This document shows, one piece after another, positions 18,101-26,400 of a stretch of 60,257 nt of DNA. Position 1 is the stretch's first letter, and each line of letters starts with the position of its first letter. Made by a program: the position numbers and the translations under genes. The DNA lies in IMG/VR virus record IMGVR_UViG_3300009164_004524, positions 1 through 60,257 of that record. One strand, given 5' to 3'. Under the pieces are notes generated by a model. That model was not told the DNA's origin. It saw only the letters and a program-made list of their open reading frames with translations, and did not search any database. Origin of the DNA: a virus.

Positions 18101-18133
18101 GTTTGGTATTTATCGGGTGATATATCGGTATAA
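12143..18133 (+). CDS. Giant repetitive tail fibre protein (1996 aa)
   Basis: This 1996-residue protein is almost entirely repeats. After a short head (GINLSDNINSN), five 33-residue units (FTGGTVNGATLFT, NTISATTYLNLPV) span about residues 75-230. Eleven or so 17-residue units of the NTAIGYxAL type follow (about 475-680), then some three dozen 17-residue SNFIGxxAG units (about 850-1670). The C-terminal 300 residues return to GLTANT/ISATT shaft units and a small beta domain. The 17-residue period with fixed Gly and Ala suggests a long trimeric beta-roll, by analogy with YadA-type heads (inference). There is no signal peptide and no S74 domain. Confidence 0.8.
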   Translation: MGINLSDNINSNSPKVLDNRYGPWSGVTDANTNILSLQRTKGLTVGIFSGSGVIEYWYNNGIADNDLVLKTIDPFDGGTVSGATLFTNGLSGNTISATTYLNLPVGNFTGGSVGGATIFTSGLTANTISATTYLNLPVGNFTGGTVNGATLFTNGLSGNTISATTYLNLPVGNFTGGTVNGATLFTGGLSANTISATTYLNLPVDTFTGGSVGGATIFTSGLTANTFSATTISATQYNGLPQDVYVTGFTFSQGDYDLTINQNNNSPLTVSLSILATDMTVTGGTYNKNSGVVTFYSNVSNSRTGLYYAGNWRAVSAYTADTVVTYSGNNKDYFVISANAGPSATPPTGDTLNWLALSGRGVFDVSGFTSGYTDTVITSFGYISSANTFTINDSSGRTFTTNFNTVSGFTVNGDLSATTVGIPSTTSSSSGVINQNSNRFIHSYGTNNLFLGNSAGNFTTIDSGVNFGGNVGIGAGSLSGVTSGYSNTAIGYQALAKNTIGYTNNAIGTSALTNNTTGYENTAIGAGSLSLNTTGIRNLAIGSGALAANTTGNLNFAIGYGSLSKLAVGGSNTGVGNGTLRDTTGSSFNTAVGSSALLVNTTGNSNTAIGYASLATSTIGTGNTSTGSVALRFNTTGNYNTGIGYAALYNNTTGINNTGVGQGALYHNQTGSGNTSIGWATGVLNSGYTGIANLNNTILIGLLAGSGQTSGDNNIYIGNYAGKGIITGSNNLVIGNNIPQLTSGLTNSIVIANGAGTIRLYVDASGNTGFGTTAATNTLHISAATNPVRFQGLTATTADTFVVSIDTDGVLHAYPVSGLTGSASTVSLKYYAEPSTNPTTPPVVSASDSIAIGSGAEALGNDMFVVGQGAGSNSTGTTRSNFIGKNAGANNIDSQLADFFGDNAGTNTFDIYQSSFIGTEAGASSSGITNSFFAVIGAGNLASNVQSSNFIGNYAGSELTGVTGSNFIGQNAGIYASSSSNSNFIGGGAGYQAINSDDSNFIGSDAGQNATGVTYSNFIGNSAGISANDSIYSNFIGSNVGDGASATSRSNFIGYNAGRLTTGVTSSNFIGDTAGYGINNTDGFGNILKINAIGYNAASNGSDLASSNFIGSNAGSSASGITNSNFIGKDAGKEATDITNSNLFGSDAGGGASESSYSNFMGYGAGNGARNIGGSSFIGSAAGDGARNTSASNFIGTSAGESSTGITFSNFIGYNAGLGVLFSDVTVNSDLNFIGNQAGYQASAITGTTLIGASAGQLSSNIQYGNIIGYEAGSGTTNTKFFNFIGYQAGSGATGNDYSDYIGYRAGLNNYLSYGSVLVGTDAGSRSTGLTYGVVIGFNGLLSAATANNAANVIAIGTNAATNPYFPATGSTNAGTIANSTFIGNLAGAFVSGNSQNTVVIGTEAARASSRLSSSVVIGTSAYKTNKGQATSAVIIGNQAGFQSRQYTADTASTFANTVVIGFQAGKDLSGTSTNSVFIGNSAGLNTNGASASVYIGSNAGINGVTLSSSVGIGLSAGARNYTPSSSIYIGNAAGADSSISGFVTSNVIFIGSSAGNGATTALNSVFVGNNAGLDASGSSTSIIVGQSAGISSTGVTTSIIMGSESGRSIVGGPSDLVAIGYRAGYFMTGGSQSILLGYQTGWRGNLGSNNIIVGTNIGLSGTPSNRINIGGVIFGSNTYATTTGNPSTGATATGMIGIGVETPTARLTLPAATATQASLRLITGSTAPTSPNDGDIWIQNNDLRIRLSGVTKIVQVDPFTASSSTFSGGTVNGATIFTSGLTANTLNVTGNARLAGLTANTLTVTGNTIVSGLTATTISATTYFNLPTYISATTLSGNVLSVTSGGSTALTYTINAVTGGTYNSATGTITLSGTGSVNGNTITGITSASSNVSFGAIIGTAYTLQLSAANNNTIIEMTSSTANVVSIPPSATTNFSTGVQIGIVQNGTGQTSISGGTGVTILSSGGALKLRSQYSFATLIKKSGDVWYLSGDISV
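12364..12835 (+). repeat. Five tandem 99-nt repeats in fibre gene
   Basis: A 33-codon unit (GGT(V/S)xGAT, GLxxNTISATTYLNLPV) is repeated five times with very similar DNA. Copies alternate between two slightly different versions, as expected from duplication followed by exchange. Confidence 0.85.
13560..14200 (+). repeat. Tandem 51-nt repeats (17-residue NTAIG type)
   Basis: Roughly a dozen 17-codon units follow the pattern (A/G)IGxxALxxNTTGxxNT. The protein register is strict while synonymous sites vary, which points to structural constraint rather than fresh expansion. Confidence 0.85.
14690..17150 (+). repeat. Long array of 51-nt repeats (17-residue SNFIG type)
   Basis: Units of the form FIGxxAGxxAxxxxxSN recur about every 51 nt, with occasional insertions, through nearly 2.5 kb. 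The period equals that of the NTAIG block upstream, so both probably build one continuous structure. Confidence 0.85.
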
Positions 18134-18165
18134 ATAATTAATATATAATTAATATATTAATTATT
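18133..18165. terminator. AT-only inverted repeat after the giant fibre gene
   Basis: A perfect 12-bp inverted repeat (arms 18133-18144 and 18154-18165) begins at the stop codon of the giant fibre gene. It contains no GC pairs, so it would be a weak terminator; it could instead be a protein-binding site for the following gene. The remaining bases to 18211 are AT-rich, without either promoter class seen elsewhere. Confidence 0.35.
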
Positions 18166-18211
18166 ATATTATTGTACTTATAATATAACAATTTTTTAAA
18201 AAAAATTTAAA

Positions 18212-21200
18212 ATGAAAAAGTTTTTAACAATTCTTTTATTTATTCCATTATTTGCTAGCGCTAGAAAATTTTACGTTAGTTCAGCGGGTAGTGATAGTTA
18301 CACAACAACACAAGCGCAAAATCCATTAACGCCTTGGCAAACATTATCTAAAGTACAAAGCAATGTTGCTAATGGTGATTCTGTATTGTTTGCAAAAGAT
18401 TCTAAATTCTCGGGAACATTAACATTATCAAATAAATCTAACATTTATTTTGGTGTGTATGGAACAGGAGCCGACCCATTATTCTGGGGGACAAACTCTA
18501 CAGTAAGTGTTTTAATTACATTGAATGGTTGTACAAACCTAACTTTCTATGGTTGGAAGATTAGCGATACAACAATATCAGCTACTGATAGATATATTCA
18601 AGCTAAGATACAAAATGTATTTGCTACGTATCAAGGATGTACAGGAATAGTTATTAGGAAGTGTACGATGGACAGAACTGGTTATGGCGTGTATTTTCCA
18701 CCAGGCAATAATAATAACACCGTGGATTCTTGTGATATTGGAAATTTAAGGATGATTAGAAACACACCAACATCTGTTAATCCAGATGACGATTATGGTG
18801 GGGTGCCTGTTCAACTATCTAGTTCAAATAATATTGTTACTAACAACTACTTTCACGATTGTTATGCCGCTAGTTATGATTATACATTTGATGGTGGTGG
18901 TGTAGAATTTTTTGAAGAGGGTTCTGTTATTGAAAATAACGTGATTGCTTACAATACATTTTATGACTGTAATGGTATTTTTGAATTTGGTAGCAATAAT
19001 GATGGTGTTGCTAATAATTTAATTCAAAATAATAAAATATATTACAACAAGATTATTAATAACAACACAGTAGTTTATATTAGTAATAGTGGACAGTATA
19101 AAACTGCGGTAAGAAACTTACAATTTTATAATAATGTAATGTTACAAACCGTTCCTAATACAAATCCAGGGGGTAGTAGCGGTATTATGTTTTCTATGTC
19201 AACATCAGAGGCTACAGCTGGGATTATAATCCTTAAAAATAATATAATTCAGGTATCTAATGGTTTATCATTAACAAGAAATGGACAGTTAAATGGTGCT
19301 AACTTAAGTCACACTAACAACATATATAAATTATCTAATGGTAGTGTTACTAATTTCACATTAGACGGTACTGAGATTTCCACATCTGGAATTATTTGGA
19401 CAAATACAACAAACTCTAACCCTTTAAATTGGGATTATACATTAACAAGTACATCACCAGCCATAAATTCTGGAGTTAATGTAGGTCTTACAAGCGATTT
19501 TGTTGGTAATAGTGTTGGTGCTATACCTTCGATGGGTATATACCAATACGGTGGTTCGGTTACTCCAACACCATGTACTTTTACATATGGTAGTTGGACA
19601 ACATGTTCTAACGGAACACAAACAAGACCATATACACCTACACCGACAGGTTGTATTGGGGTTCCACCAACTGATAGTATTCAAAGAAGTTGTACAACAC
19701 CGATAGTACCGTGCACTTTCACATACGGAACTTGGACAACATGTAGTAATGGAATACAAACAAGACCGTTTACGAGTTCCCCAACTAATTGTACGGGAGT
19801 TCCTCCAGCAGACAGTTTAACAAGAACATGTGCATCCCCAACAACAAGAGGTAGAAAATTTTATTTTAGTTCAATTGGTAATGATTCGTATAGTGTTACA
19901 CAAGCACAGAATCCATTGACCCCTTGGAAAACACTAGCAAAATTAAATACTTTAAGTAGTATTGCAACTGCTGGTGATACATTTGCTTTTAAAAGAGGTG
20001 AAATATTTGCTAATGGTACCGAGTTCAGCACAGTAGCTTCTGTAAAATGGTATGGTGGTGGATATGAAGGATTAAGCTTCCCTTCAGGTACTGCTACTAA
20101 TCCAATTGTATTCACATATTATGGTGATATTAATTTAGAAAGCCCAAACTTACTATATCCTTATCCAAGTTCAGTTAGGTCAAACGAAAAAGGTGTATTG
20201 GCGTTTGCTAATGTAAGTTACATTGTGATAGACGGTATACAGTTTAATGATACAAGATTCCCTGTCAATGACAAACGTTCGGGTGCTTTTACAACGCTAG
20301 GACTTTGGTTTGGGGATAGTGGATACTGTAGTGGAAGTGATGGTTGTAAATGTAGTAACATCACGGTAAAAAACTGTAACTTTAGTAATACAGCATATGG
20401 TATTGTTGCCTTTGTTAGAGATTTTAAGATTGAAAATAATACATTTAGTAATTTTAAATCTACAGGTTGGATAACAGATACTGCAAGTCAAGCTGATATA
20501 GGTGCTGACCCAATGTTATTATCGGGAAGTAAATATAGAATAACAAATAATAGAATTACAGGTTCGTGGGCTTATGCCAATCCTTTTAATTCATCTAGTT
20601 CAGGTTTATTAGGTGGAGCTGTTGAAACTATTAATAATTTTGATAGTTCATTCATTGCCTATAATACATTCATTGATTGTAGCGGTGGTATGGAGTTTGG
20701 CACAAATTTACCAGGCGGTATACAAGGCCCAGATGACGATACAATTTGCTATAATAAATTTATCAATTGTAGCAACATTGCGTATGTTAATACTACAGGA
20801 ACATATGCAACACAGGTTAAAAATTTACATTTTTGGAATAACTTTTTTGTAGAAGGTTCTATGTCACGTTTTAGTGGTAACAATGCTGGTGGTGATGCTA
20901 TGGGTGATGGTCAAACATATGCAAACACAGGATTCATTTATTGGCCACCATACCCTATTAATAAATCAACTCGTTATCCATCATCAGAAAACTTCCAAAA
21001 CGCTTGGAGGCCGATAGCGTCAGGTGACCATAGTGTTCAAGCAGCAGATACTGTATTTGATATTCGTAATAATGTATTTTGGATTAATAATGGGTTTTAT
21101 GCTAAATACACACAATCTGAAAGACCTAAAGCGTTTTATAGAAATAATATCTATCACTTAGTTAGTGGTTATCAGGGAGCGGTTGGTTCATTTACACCTA

Positions 21201-22051
21201 CGTCTTTAGGGCCTAATACCACATTAGCGATAGGCGAAAGAATTATCAATGGTAAATTAATTGTTGATAGTTCTAGCATATACCCACAAAATTGGGATAT
21301 GCACATTGCTAGTGATACGTCTTATGCCATAAATAATGGTACAAATGTAGGTCTTAATAGAGATTTTGAAGGAAATATTGTTGGTGCAACACCTTCAATA
21401 GGAATATATCAGTATAATTCAGTTGCTCCAACACCTTGTATTTTTACATACGGAACTTGGACAACGTGTAATAATGGGGTTCAAACAAGACCATATGTAA
21501 CATCTCCAACTGGATGTGTGGGATTTCCGCCAACTGATAGTATTCAAAGAAGTTGTACATCACCAATAGTACCTTGTAATTTTACATATGGAATTTGGAC
21601 AACATGTGCTAATGGAACTCAAACAAGAACATATACATCCACACCAGTAGGTTGTACAGGGGTTCCTCCTGCGGATAGTGTTCAAAGAGCATGTGTTTCT
21701 CCAACACCATGTGTATTTACTTATAGTCAATGGAGTACATGTATTAATGGTTTACAATCTAGAACATATACTAGTGAACCTATAGGTTGCATTGGTCTTC
21801 CGTCAACGGATAGTTTAAGTAGGTCTTGTTCTTCAGTTAATATTAGAAGGTTTTTTTATAATTCAGATAGAAGGTCAATATATATAAATTCTAACACGTC
21901 TGGAACTATGGTGATTAAAAATATATTAGGGGTTACAGTTAAAACTTCTAGTTATTCGTCTGGTGGTGATTGGGTTAGTGTGAGAAACTTAACTTCAGGT
22001 AGTTATGTTGCTATTACATATAATCAATCAATATTATTTGTAAAACAATAG
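18212..22051 (+). CDS. Exported double beta-helix protein with TSP1-like repeats and T9SS-type C-terminal sorting domain
   Basis: This 1279-residue protein begins with a clear signal peptide (MKKFLTILLFIPLFASA). A first right-handed parallel beta-helix (about residues 20-445) starts KFYVSSAGSDSY and ends with GIYQYG. Two Cys repeats follow (FTYGSWTTCSNGTQTR, resembling thrombospondin type 1), then a second beta-helix (about 548-1070), three more Cys repeats and a C-terminal 70 residues (MVIKNILGVTVK, LTSGSYVA, ending LFVKQ) like a type A T9SS sorting domain. Beta-helices of this kind are often polysaccharide lyases or depolymerases. Export across the inner membrane and T9SS passage to the host surface are inferred. 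Such architecture is normal for Bacteroidota but surprising inside a phage fibre cluster. Confidence 0.75.
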   Translation: MKKFLTILLFIPLFASARKFYVSSAGSDSYTTTQAQNPLTPWQTLSKVQSNVANGDSVLFAKDSKFSGTLTLSNKSNIYFGVYGTGADPLFWGTNSTVSVLITLNGCTNLTFYGWKISDTTISATDRYIQAKIQNVFATYQGCTGIVIRKCTMDRTGYGVYFPPGNNNNTVDSCDIGNLRMIRNTPTSVNPDDDYGGVPVQLSSSNNIVTNNYFHDCYAASYDYTFDGGGVEFFEEGSVIENNVIAYNTFYDCNGIFEFGSNNDGVANNLIQNNKIYYNKIINNNTVVYISNSGQYKTAVRNLQFYNNVMLQTVPNTNPGGSSGIMFSMSTSEATAGIIILKNNIIQVSNGLSLTRNGQLNGANLSHTNNIYKLSNGSVTNFTLDGTEISTSGIIWTNTTNSNPLNWDYTLTSTSPAINSGVNVGLTSDFVGNSVGAIPSMGIYQYGGSVTPTPCTFTYGSWTTCSNGTQTRPYTPTPTGCIGVPPTDSIQRSCTTPIVPCTFTYGTWTTCSNGIQTRPFTSSPTNCTGVPPADSLTRTCASPTTRGRKFYFSSIGNDSYSVTQAQNPLTPWKTLAKLNTLSSIATAGDTFAFKRGEIFANGTEFSTVASVKWYGGGYEGLSFPSGTATNPIVFTYYGDINLESPNLLYPYPSSVRSNEKGVLAFANVSYIVIDGIQFNDTRFPVNDKRSGAFTTLGLWFGDSGYCSGSDGCKCSNITVKNCNFSNTAYGIVAFVRDFKIENNTFSNFKSTGWITDTASQADIGADPMLLSGSKYRITNNRITGSWAYANPFNSSSSGLLGGAVETINNFDSSFIAYNTFIDCSGGMEFGTNLPGGIQGPDDDTICYNKFINCSNIAYVNTTGTYATQVKNLHFWNNFFVEGSMSRFSGNNAGGDAMGDGQTYANTGFIYWPPYPINKSTRYPSSENFQNAWRPIASGDHSVQAADTVFDIRNNVFWINNGFYAKYTQSERPKAFYRNNIYHLVSGYQGAVGSFTPTSLGPNTTLAIGERIINGKLIVDSSSIYPQNWDMHIASDTSYAINNGTNVGLNRDFEGNIVGATPSIGIYQYNSVAPTPCIFTYGTWTTCNNGVQTRPYVTSPTGCVGFPPTDSIQRSCTSPIVPCNFTYGIWTTCANGTQTRTYTSTPVGCTGVPPADSVQRACVSPTPCVFTYSQWSTCINGLQSRTYTSEPIGCIGLPSTDSLSRSCSSVNIRRFFYNSDRRSIYINSNTSGTMVIKNILGVTVKTSSYSSGGDWVSVRNLTSGSYVAITYNQSILFVKQ

Positions 22052-22070
22052 TGTTTTAGTTTATTATAAG

Positions 22071-22132
22071 AATACCCAAATATTTTATTTGTCAAAACAA
22101 TTTTGGTGAATATTTATATTTGGGTATTTTTT
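22071..22132 (+). terminator. Long hairpin terminator after the exported beta-helix gene
   Basis: A perfect 13-bp inverted repeat (AATACCCAAATAT at 22071-22083 and its complement at 22116-22128) is followed by a T run. The 32-nt loop contains a smaller CAAAA/TTTTG stem. It lies 19 nt past the stop codon at 22051. Confidence 0.6.
22108..22117 (+). promoter_or_regulatory. Putative phage promoter motif (GAATATTTAT)
   Basis: This copy of the virion-unit motif lies 41 nt before the 22159 start and overlaps the right arm of the preceding terminator by two bases. Confidence 0.4.
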
Positions 22133-22158
22133 ATTAATATAGTATCTAATCAACAAAT

Positions 22159-23418
22159 ATGTCAAATAATTTAATATTAAGGACTCAAACAAGTCCATAC
22201 GGTGACGAAACAAAGGGTAGTGTCTTAAGTCAAGCCGAACTTGACAATAATTTTATATTTCTAAAAGGTTTAGATATAGATAACGTCAATTTAAACGGAA
22301 CAACACTACAATTAAATAGACTTAATGGTGATACATTGTCTATTAACTTAGATGATTTTAGAGGTCCTGCGGGTCCCGAAGGTGAAGCTGGTGCTACAGG
22401 TCCTGCTGGTGCTGCTGGTCCTGCTGGTGCTGCTGGAGCTGATGGTGCTGGTTCTGTTACAGCTGCAACATATTCTAGTGTTACAGGTATTTTAACGTTG
22501 GATAATACCAATGGTTCATCTATTAATGTTGATGGGTTCATAACGGGTGGTTCGGCTGATAGTACATTAGGTACACTAACTTTAAATAATAGTGATGGTT
22601 CATCAATCATAATAAATGGTTTTTCTACTGGTAGTACACCCACTTACACAAATTCTACACCCACAACAGCAGGGTTGGGTGGGATACCGCAATCGACTAC
22701 ATTTTTAAACCAAACAATGCAACAGATGTTTGATGCGTTATTATACCCATATCAAGTACCAGCATTTACATCATTCGCTAGAACTAACTTAACAACAGTT
22801 TATGAAGTTGGGCAACCAATTTCAATTGGTTCTCAAACATTTACTTGGGCCACATCAAATTCAACAAATGTAAGTGCGAACACGATAACTATAGAGCAGT
22901 TATCACCAAGTACAACAACATTGGTTAGTGGTTCGGCAAATGACGGAACGCAACCTGTAACATTATCAATTAATATTTCAAGTTCAACGGCTACTGTTAC
23001 AGCACTTGATTTGTATAAAATCACAGCAACTAATAGTCAAGGTACAACATTTACAAGAAATATAACAGCTTTTTGGAGAAATAGGTGGTATTATGGCAAG
23101 TCACCTAATACTAGCATAACTGCAGCACAAGCAAGTGGTCTTACTAATACTGCTTTGGTTGCTAATGTTACAAATAATTATATTACTTGGCCGTCAACAG
23201 CAAGCCCTGAATATGGTTATTTAGTTATACCACAAAGTTTATCACAACCAACTAATTTAAAAGATTCTACAGCTGGTTGTAGTGGTATAGGTAATATACC
23301 GTACTCTGTAGTTGGAACATTATCATTTGGTAATATATATGGTATATCAACAACATATAATGTATACAGAACGACAAACGCTTTTGCAGGTTCATTAAAT
23401 GCGTGGTTGTGCTCTTAA
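22159..23418 (+). CDS. Collagen-containing tail fibre / adhesin
   Basis: This 419-residue protein has an N-terminal attachment-like segment (VLSQAELDNNFIFLKG), then ten Gly-X-Y triplets (about residues 69-98, such as GPAGPEGEAGATGPAG). A short beta shaft and a globular C-terminus from about residue 170 follow. The collagen stretch is a typical phage trimerisation device. The C-terminus (MQQMFDALLYPYQ, WRNRWYYGKSPN, GYLVIP) parallels that of the 10371 protein (LVQLFDDILFP, YFWGKSN), indicating a shared receptor-binding or tip module. It is followed after 26 nt by the second giant fibre. Confidence 0.7.
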   Translation: MSNNLILRTQTSPYGDETKGSVLSQAELDNNFIFLKGLDIDNVNLNGTTLQLNRLNGDTLSINLDDFRGPAGPEGEAGATGPAGAAGPAGAAGADGAGSVTAATYSSVTGILTLDNTNGSSINVDGFITGGSADSTLGTLTLNNSDGSSIIINGFSTGSTPTYTNSTPTTAGLGGIPQSTTFLNQTMQQMFDALLYPYQVPAFTSFARTNLTTVYEVGQPISIGSQTFTWATSNSTNVSANTITIEQLSPSTTTLVSGSANDGTQPVTLSINISSSTATVTALDLYKITATNSQGTTFTRNITAFWRNRWYYGKSPNTSITAAQASGLTNTALVANVTNNYITWPSTASPEYGYLVIPQSLSQPTNLKDSTAGCSGIGNIPYSVVGTLSFGNIYGISTTYNVYRTTNAFAGSLNAWLCS

Positions 23419-23444
23419 AAAATAAAAAATAAAAAAAGAAATAT

Positions 23445-26400
23445 ATGGCAACTATAGATGGCGGAGTACGCATAACTGGATTTATATCACCAACAGATAC
23501 CCAAGATACTTATGCGGTTATTGACCCAGTTTATGGTGTTGATAGTTTAAGAAATGTTAATGATATTACTGCTAGGAATGAAATACCTTCTGAAAGAAGA
23601 AGAGCGGGAATGATTGTTGGTGTTAAAAATGGCGCATTTAATGATTATTACGTATTAAATAGTGGTAACACAACATGGAGTCAAATACAAATGGTTACAG
23701 GATTAACTTGGGACCTTGGGAGTTATGATTTGACATTAAACACATTTGGTGGTGGGATAACAAAAAATCTTAGCTCGTTGGCTTCAGACGTGACCGTTAC
23801 AGGTGGTACTTATAATTCTTTAAACGGTATTGTTACGTTTTCATCAAGCACAACAAATACCCGTACTGGTTTATTTTATGCTGGTAACTGGAACGCATCT
23901 TCTGCATACACAGCTAGTACTGTTGTTACATATACTGTTAATAATTTAGATTACTACTCAATCGCAAATGTTAGTGCAAACCCAACACCACCTAGTGGGG
24001 ATACAGCTAATTGGAGGCCAATTAGTTCTCGTGGTGTATTTATTGTTACTGGATTTACTGCAGGTTATACAAACATATATACAACAGCTGCAACATATAA
24101 TCAAACAGGTGCTTCAATTGCGCTAGATTTTACTGACCCAAGTAAAAATTTAAGTATTACAGGTATAACAACACTGTATGGTAAAGATGATTCAATAAAA
24201 TCAGATAGGCGTGTTGACTTAAACCAAAAAACATTAAATTTTAGTTCATCAACAGCGCCAAACAGTTTAACAATTAGTACTGGTGGTACAGTTGGTATTG
24301 GTGTTTTATCGGCTAGTACAAAATTACATATTTCGGCAGCTACTGACCCAATTAGAATTGAGGGTATAGGAGGTTCTTCTGATTCAAATGTTTTAACAAT
24401 TGACAATGTTGGTGTGGTACATTCAATTTCTGTTGCTTCACTTACTTCAACAGTCGCTTCAAGCATTAATACCTTATATACTAGTGACGGTGCTTTAAAC
24501 GGTAATAGGGTTGTTGATTTAAATCAAAAAACATTAAACTTTAGTTCTTCGACAATACCAAATGCTTTAACGGTTAGTACTGGTGGAACTGTTGGTATTG
24601 GTGTTTTATCGGGAACCAATACACTACATGTAACCGCAACAACAAACCCAGTTAGATTTCAAGGATTAGCGGGTATATCAGCTGATACGTATCTTACGAG
24701 TGTTGATACAAATGGTGTATTACGTGCATTTTCTGCTACAACTGGTAGGATACCATTTTTTAGTTCTAATCAAATTACAACTAACGCTGATTTTACATAT
24801 TCACAAGGTGCTTCGGGTACGGGTACTTTATTTTTACCTTCTTCATTCCCAGCGATAAATTTTGGTACTTCTAGGGCTGTTATTTACTCTCCAGCTGCCC
24901 CATTAGGACTATATTTTGAAACGTCATATAATGCAGGTGGTGGTGGTCTTAGTAATCAATATCCAGACCCTTCCAAAATGTTTGTATTTAGAAATAAACC
25001 ATATAACAACGATTTGGTAATGTCGCATCTTGATAGACCAAATTCTAAGTTTTTAAATAGTAACGGTGTTCTTACATTTTCCGCACCAGTTGCCGCTTTT
25101 GGTGGGCAGGTGGTTATAAATGAAACTAGTACTGTTGGACCGCCAAACCCAATAAGGAGTTTTTGGGGTACAGCTGGTTCCGCTCTTAATATTAAAAGCG
25201 CTGTATATACTGAGGCAAATAGTACTGCTACACCAGCAACACGTAGTGAGATAGTGGCTAATAGTTTTAATATTCCAACATTTAGTGCTAATACAACATT
25301 AATTACAAGCACCCAAAATTATACAACATTATCAAGTTATTTGATGTATTATTCAGCTGCTACTACTGGTGGTACTGTTCTATCAATAACAATAAACGAT
25401 TCTTTACTTAGTAATTTTTATAATGCTAGTTTGTTTGCATTACCTAGTTTGAGCACATCAAGTGCTGGAACCGCATCGTCATTAGGGGAAATATTAAGCG
25501 CAACTAGTACAGGATATAGGGGCGTTTCGTATTCGCAAATTGTTGCTCAAACAGGTTTAACCGACCCTGGGTTTTTTACAGGTATAACAACAGGTTCTAC
25601 AACATATTATACTGGTGTTACATCTGGTGTTACGTATAGTGCTTTAAGTAACGTATACATTGCTGGTGCACCAATAAAGGGGTCTAATGTATCAGGTGAT
25701 ACATATGCGTTAAAGGTTCAAACAGGTACAACATATTTTGGTGGTGATGTAACATTGTCTAGTATTTCTAGTGCTGCTACTGCTACTCAGGTATTAACAA
25801 GAGAATCTAACGGAAATGTTTCATTTAAAAACATTAATGATATAGGTGGTGGTAATCTTACTGCAGATACTTTTGTAACAGGGTTTACGTTATCATCAAA
25901 TACAATAACCTTAACTCAAAATAGAACAGACGGATATTCAGCATTTACAATAAGCCTATCTGCGTATACAGGTTCGTCGTCTGCTTCAGGTGCTTATCTT
26001 CCATTAAGTGGTGGAACAGTAAGTGGTGGTACGGTATTTACTAGTGGTTTAACTGCAAATACATTAACATTATCTGGTATTTCTAGTGGTACTACAGCTC
26101 CTCAGTTATTAACAAGAGAATCTAACGGAAGTGTTTCGTTTAAGAGCATTACTGATATAACTGGTGGTAATGTTCTTGGTAATATTGGTGCAACACTTTA
26201 TTGGTACGATGAAAATAATACACCACCTGCTGTTATTCCAGTAGCTACAGGTACTGGTTCTATAGCTTTTGGTAATGGAGCTAAAGCTTTAGCTAGCAGT
26301 ATGTTTGTATTTGGTTTAAGCGCTGGTACATCAGCCACTAACGCTAGTGGTTCAACATTTATTGGTGATAGAAGTGGTTTTGGTGCAACTTTTGCCGATA

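Noticed and set aside
22363-22455. Collagen-like tract as sign of eukaryotic transfer
   Set aside because: Short Gly-X-Y tracts are common in phage fibres as trimerisation elements.
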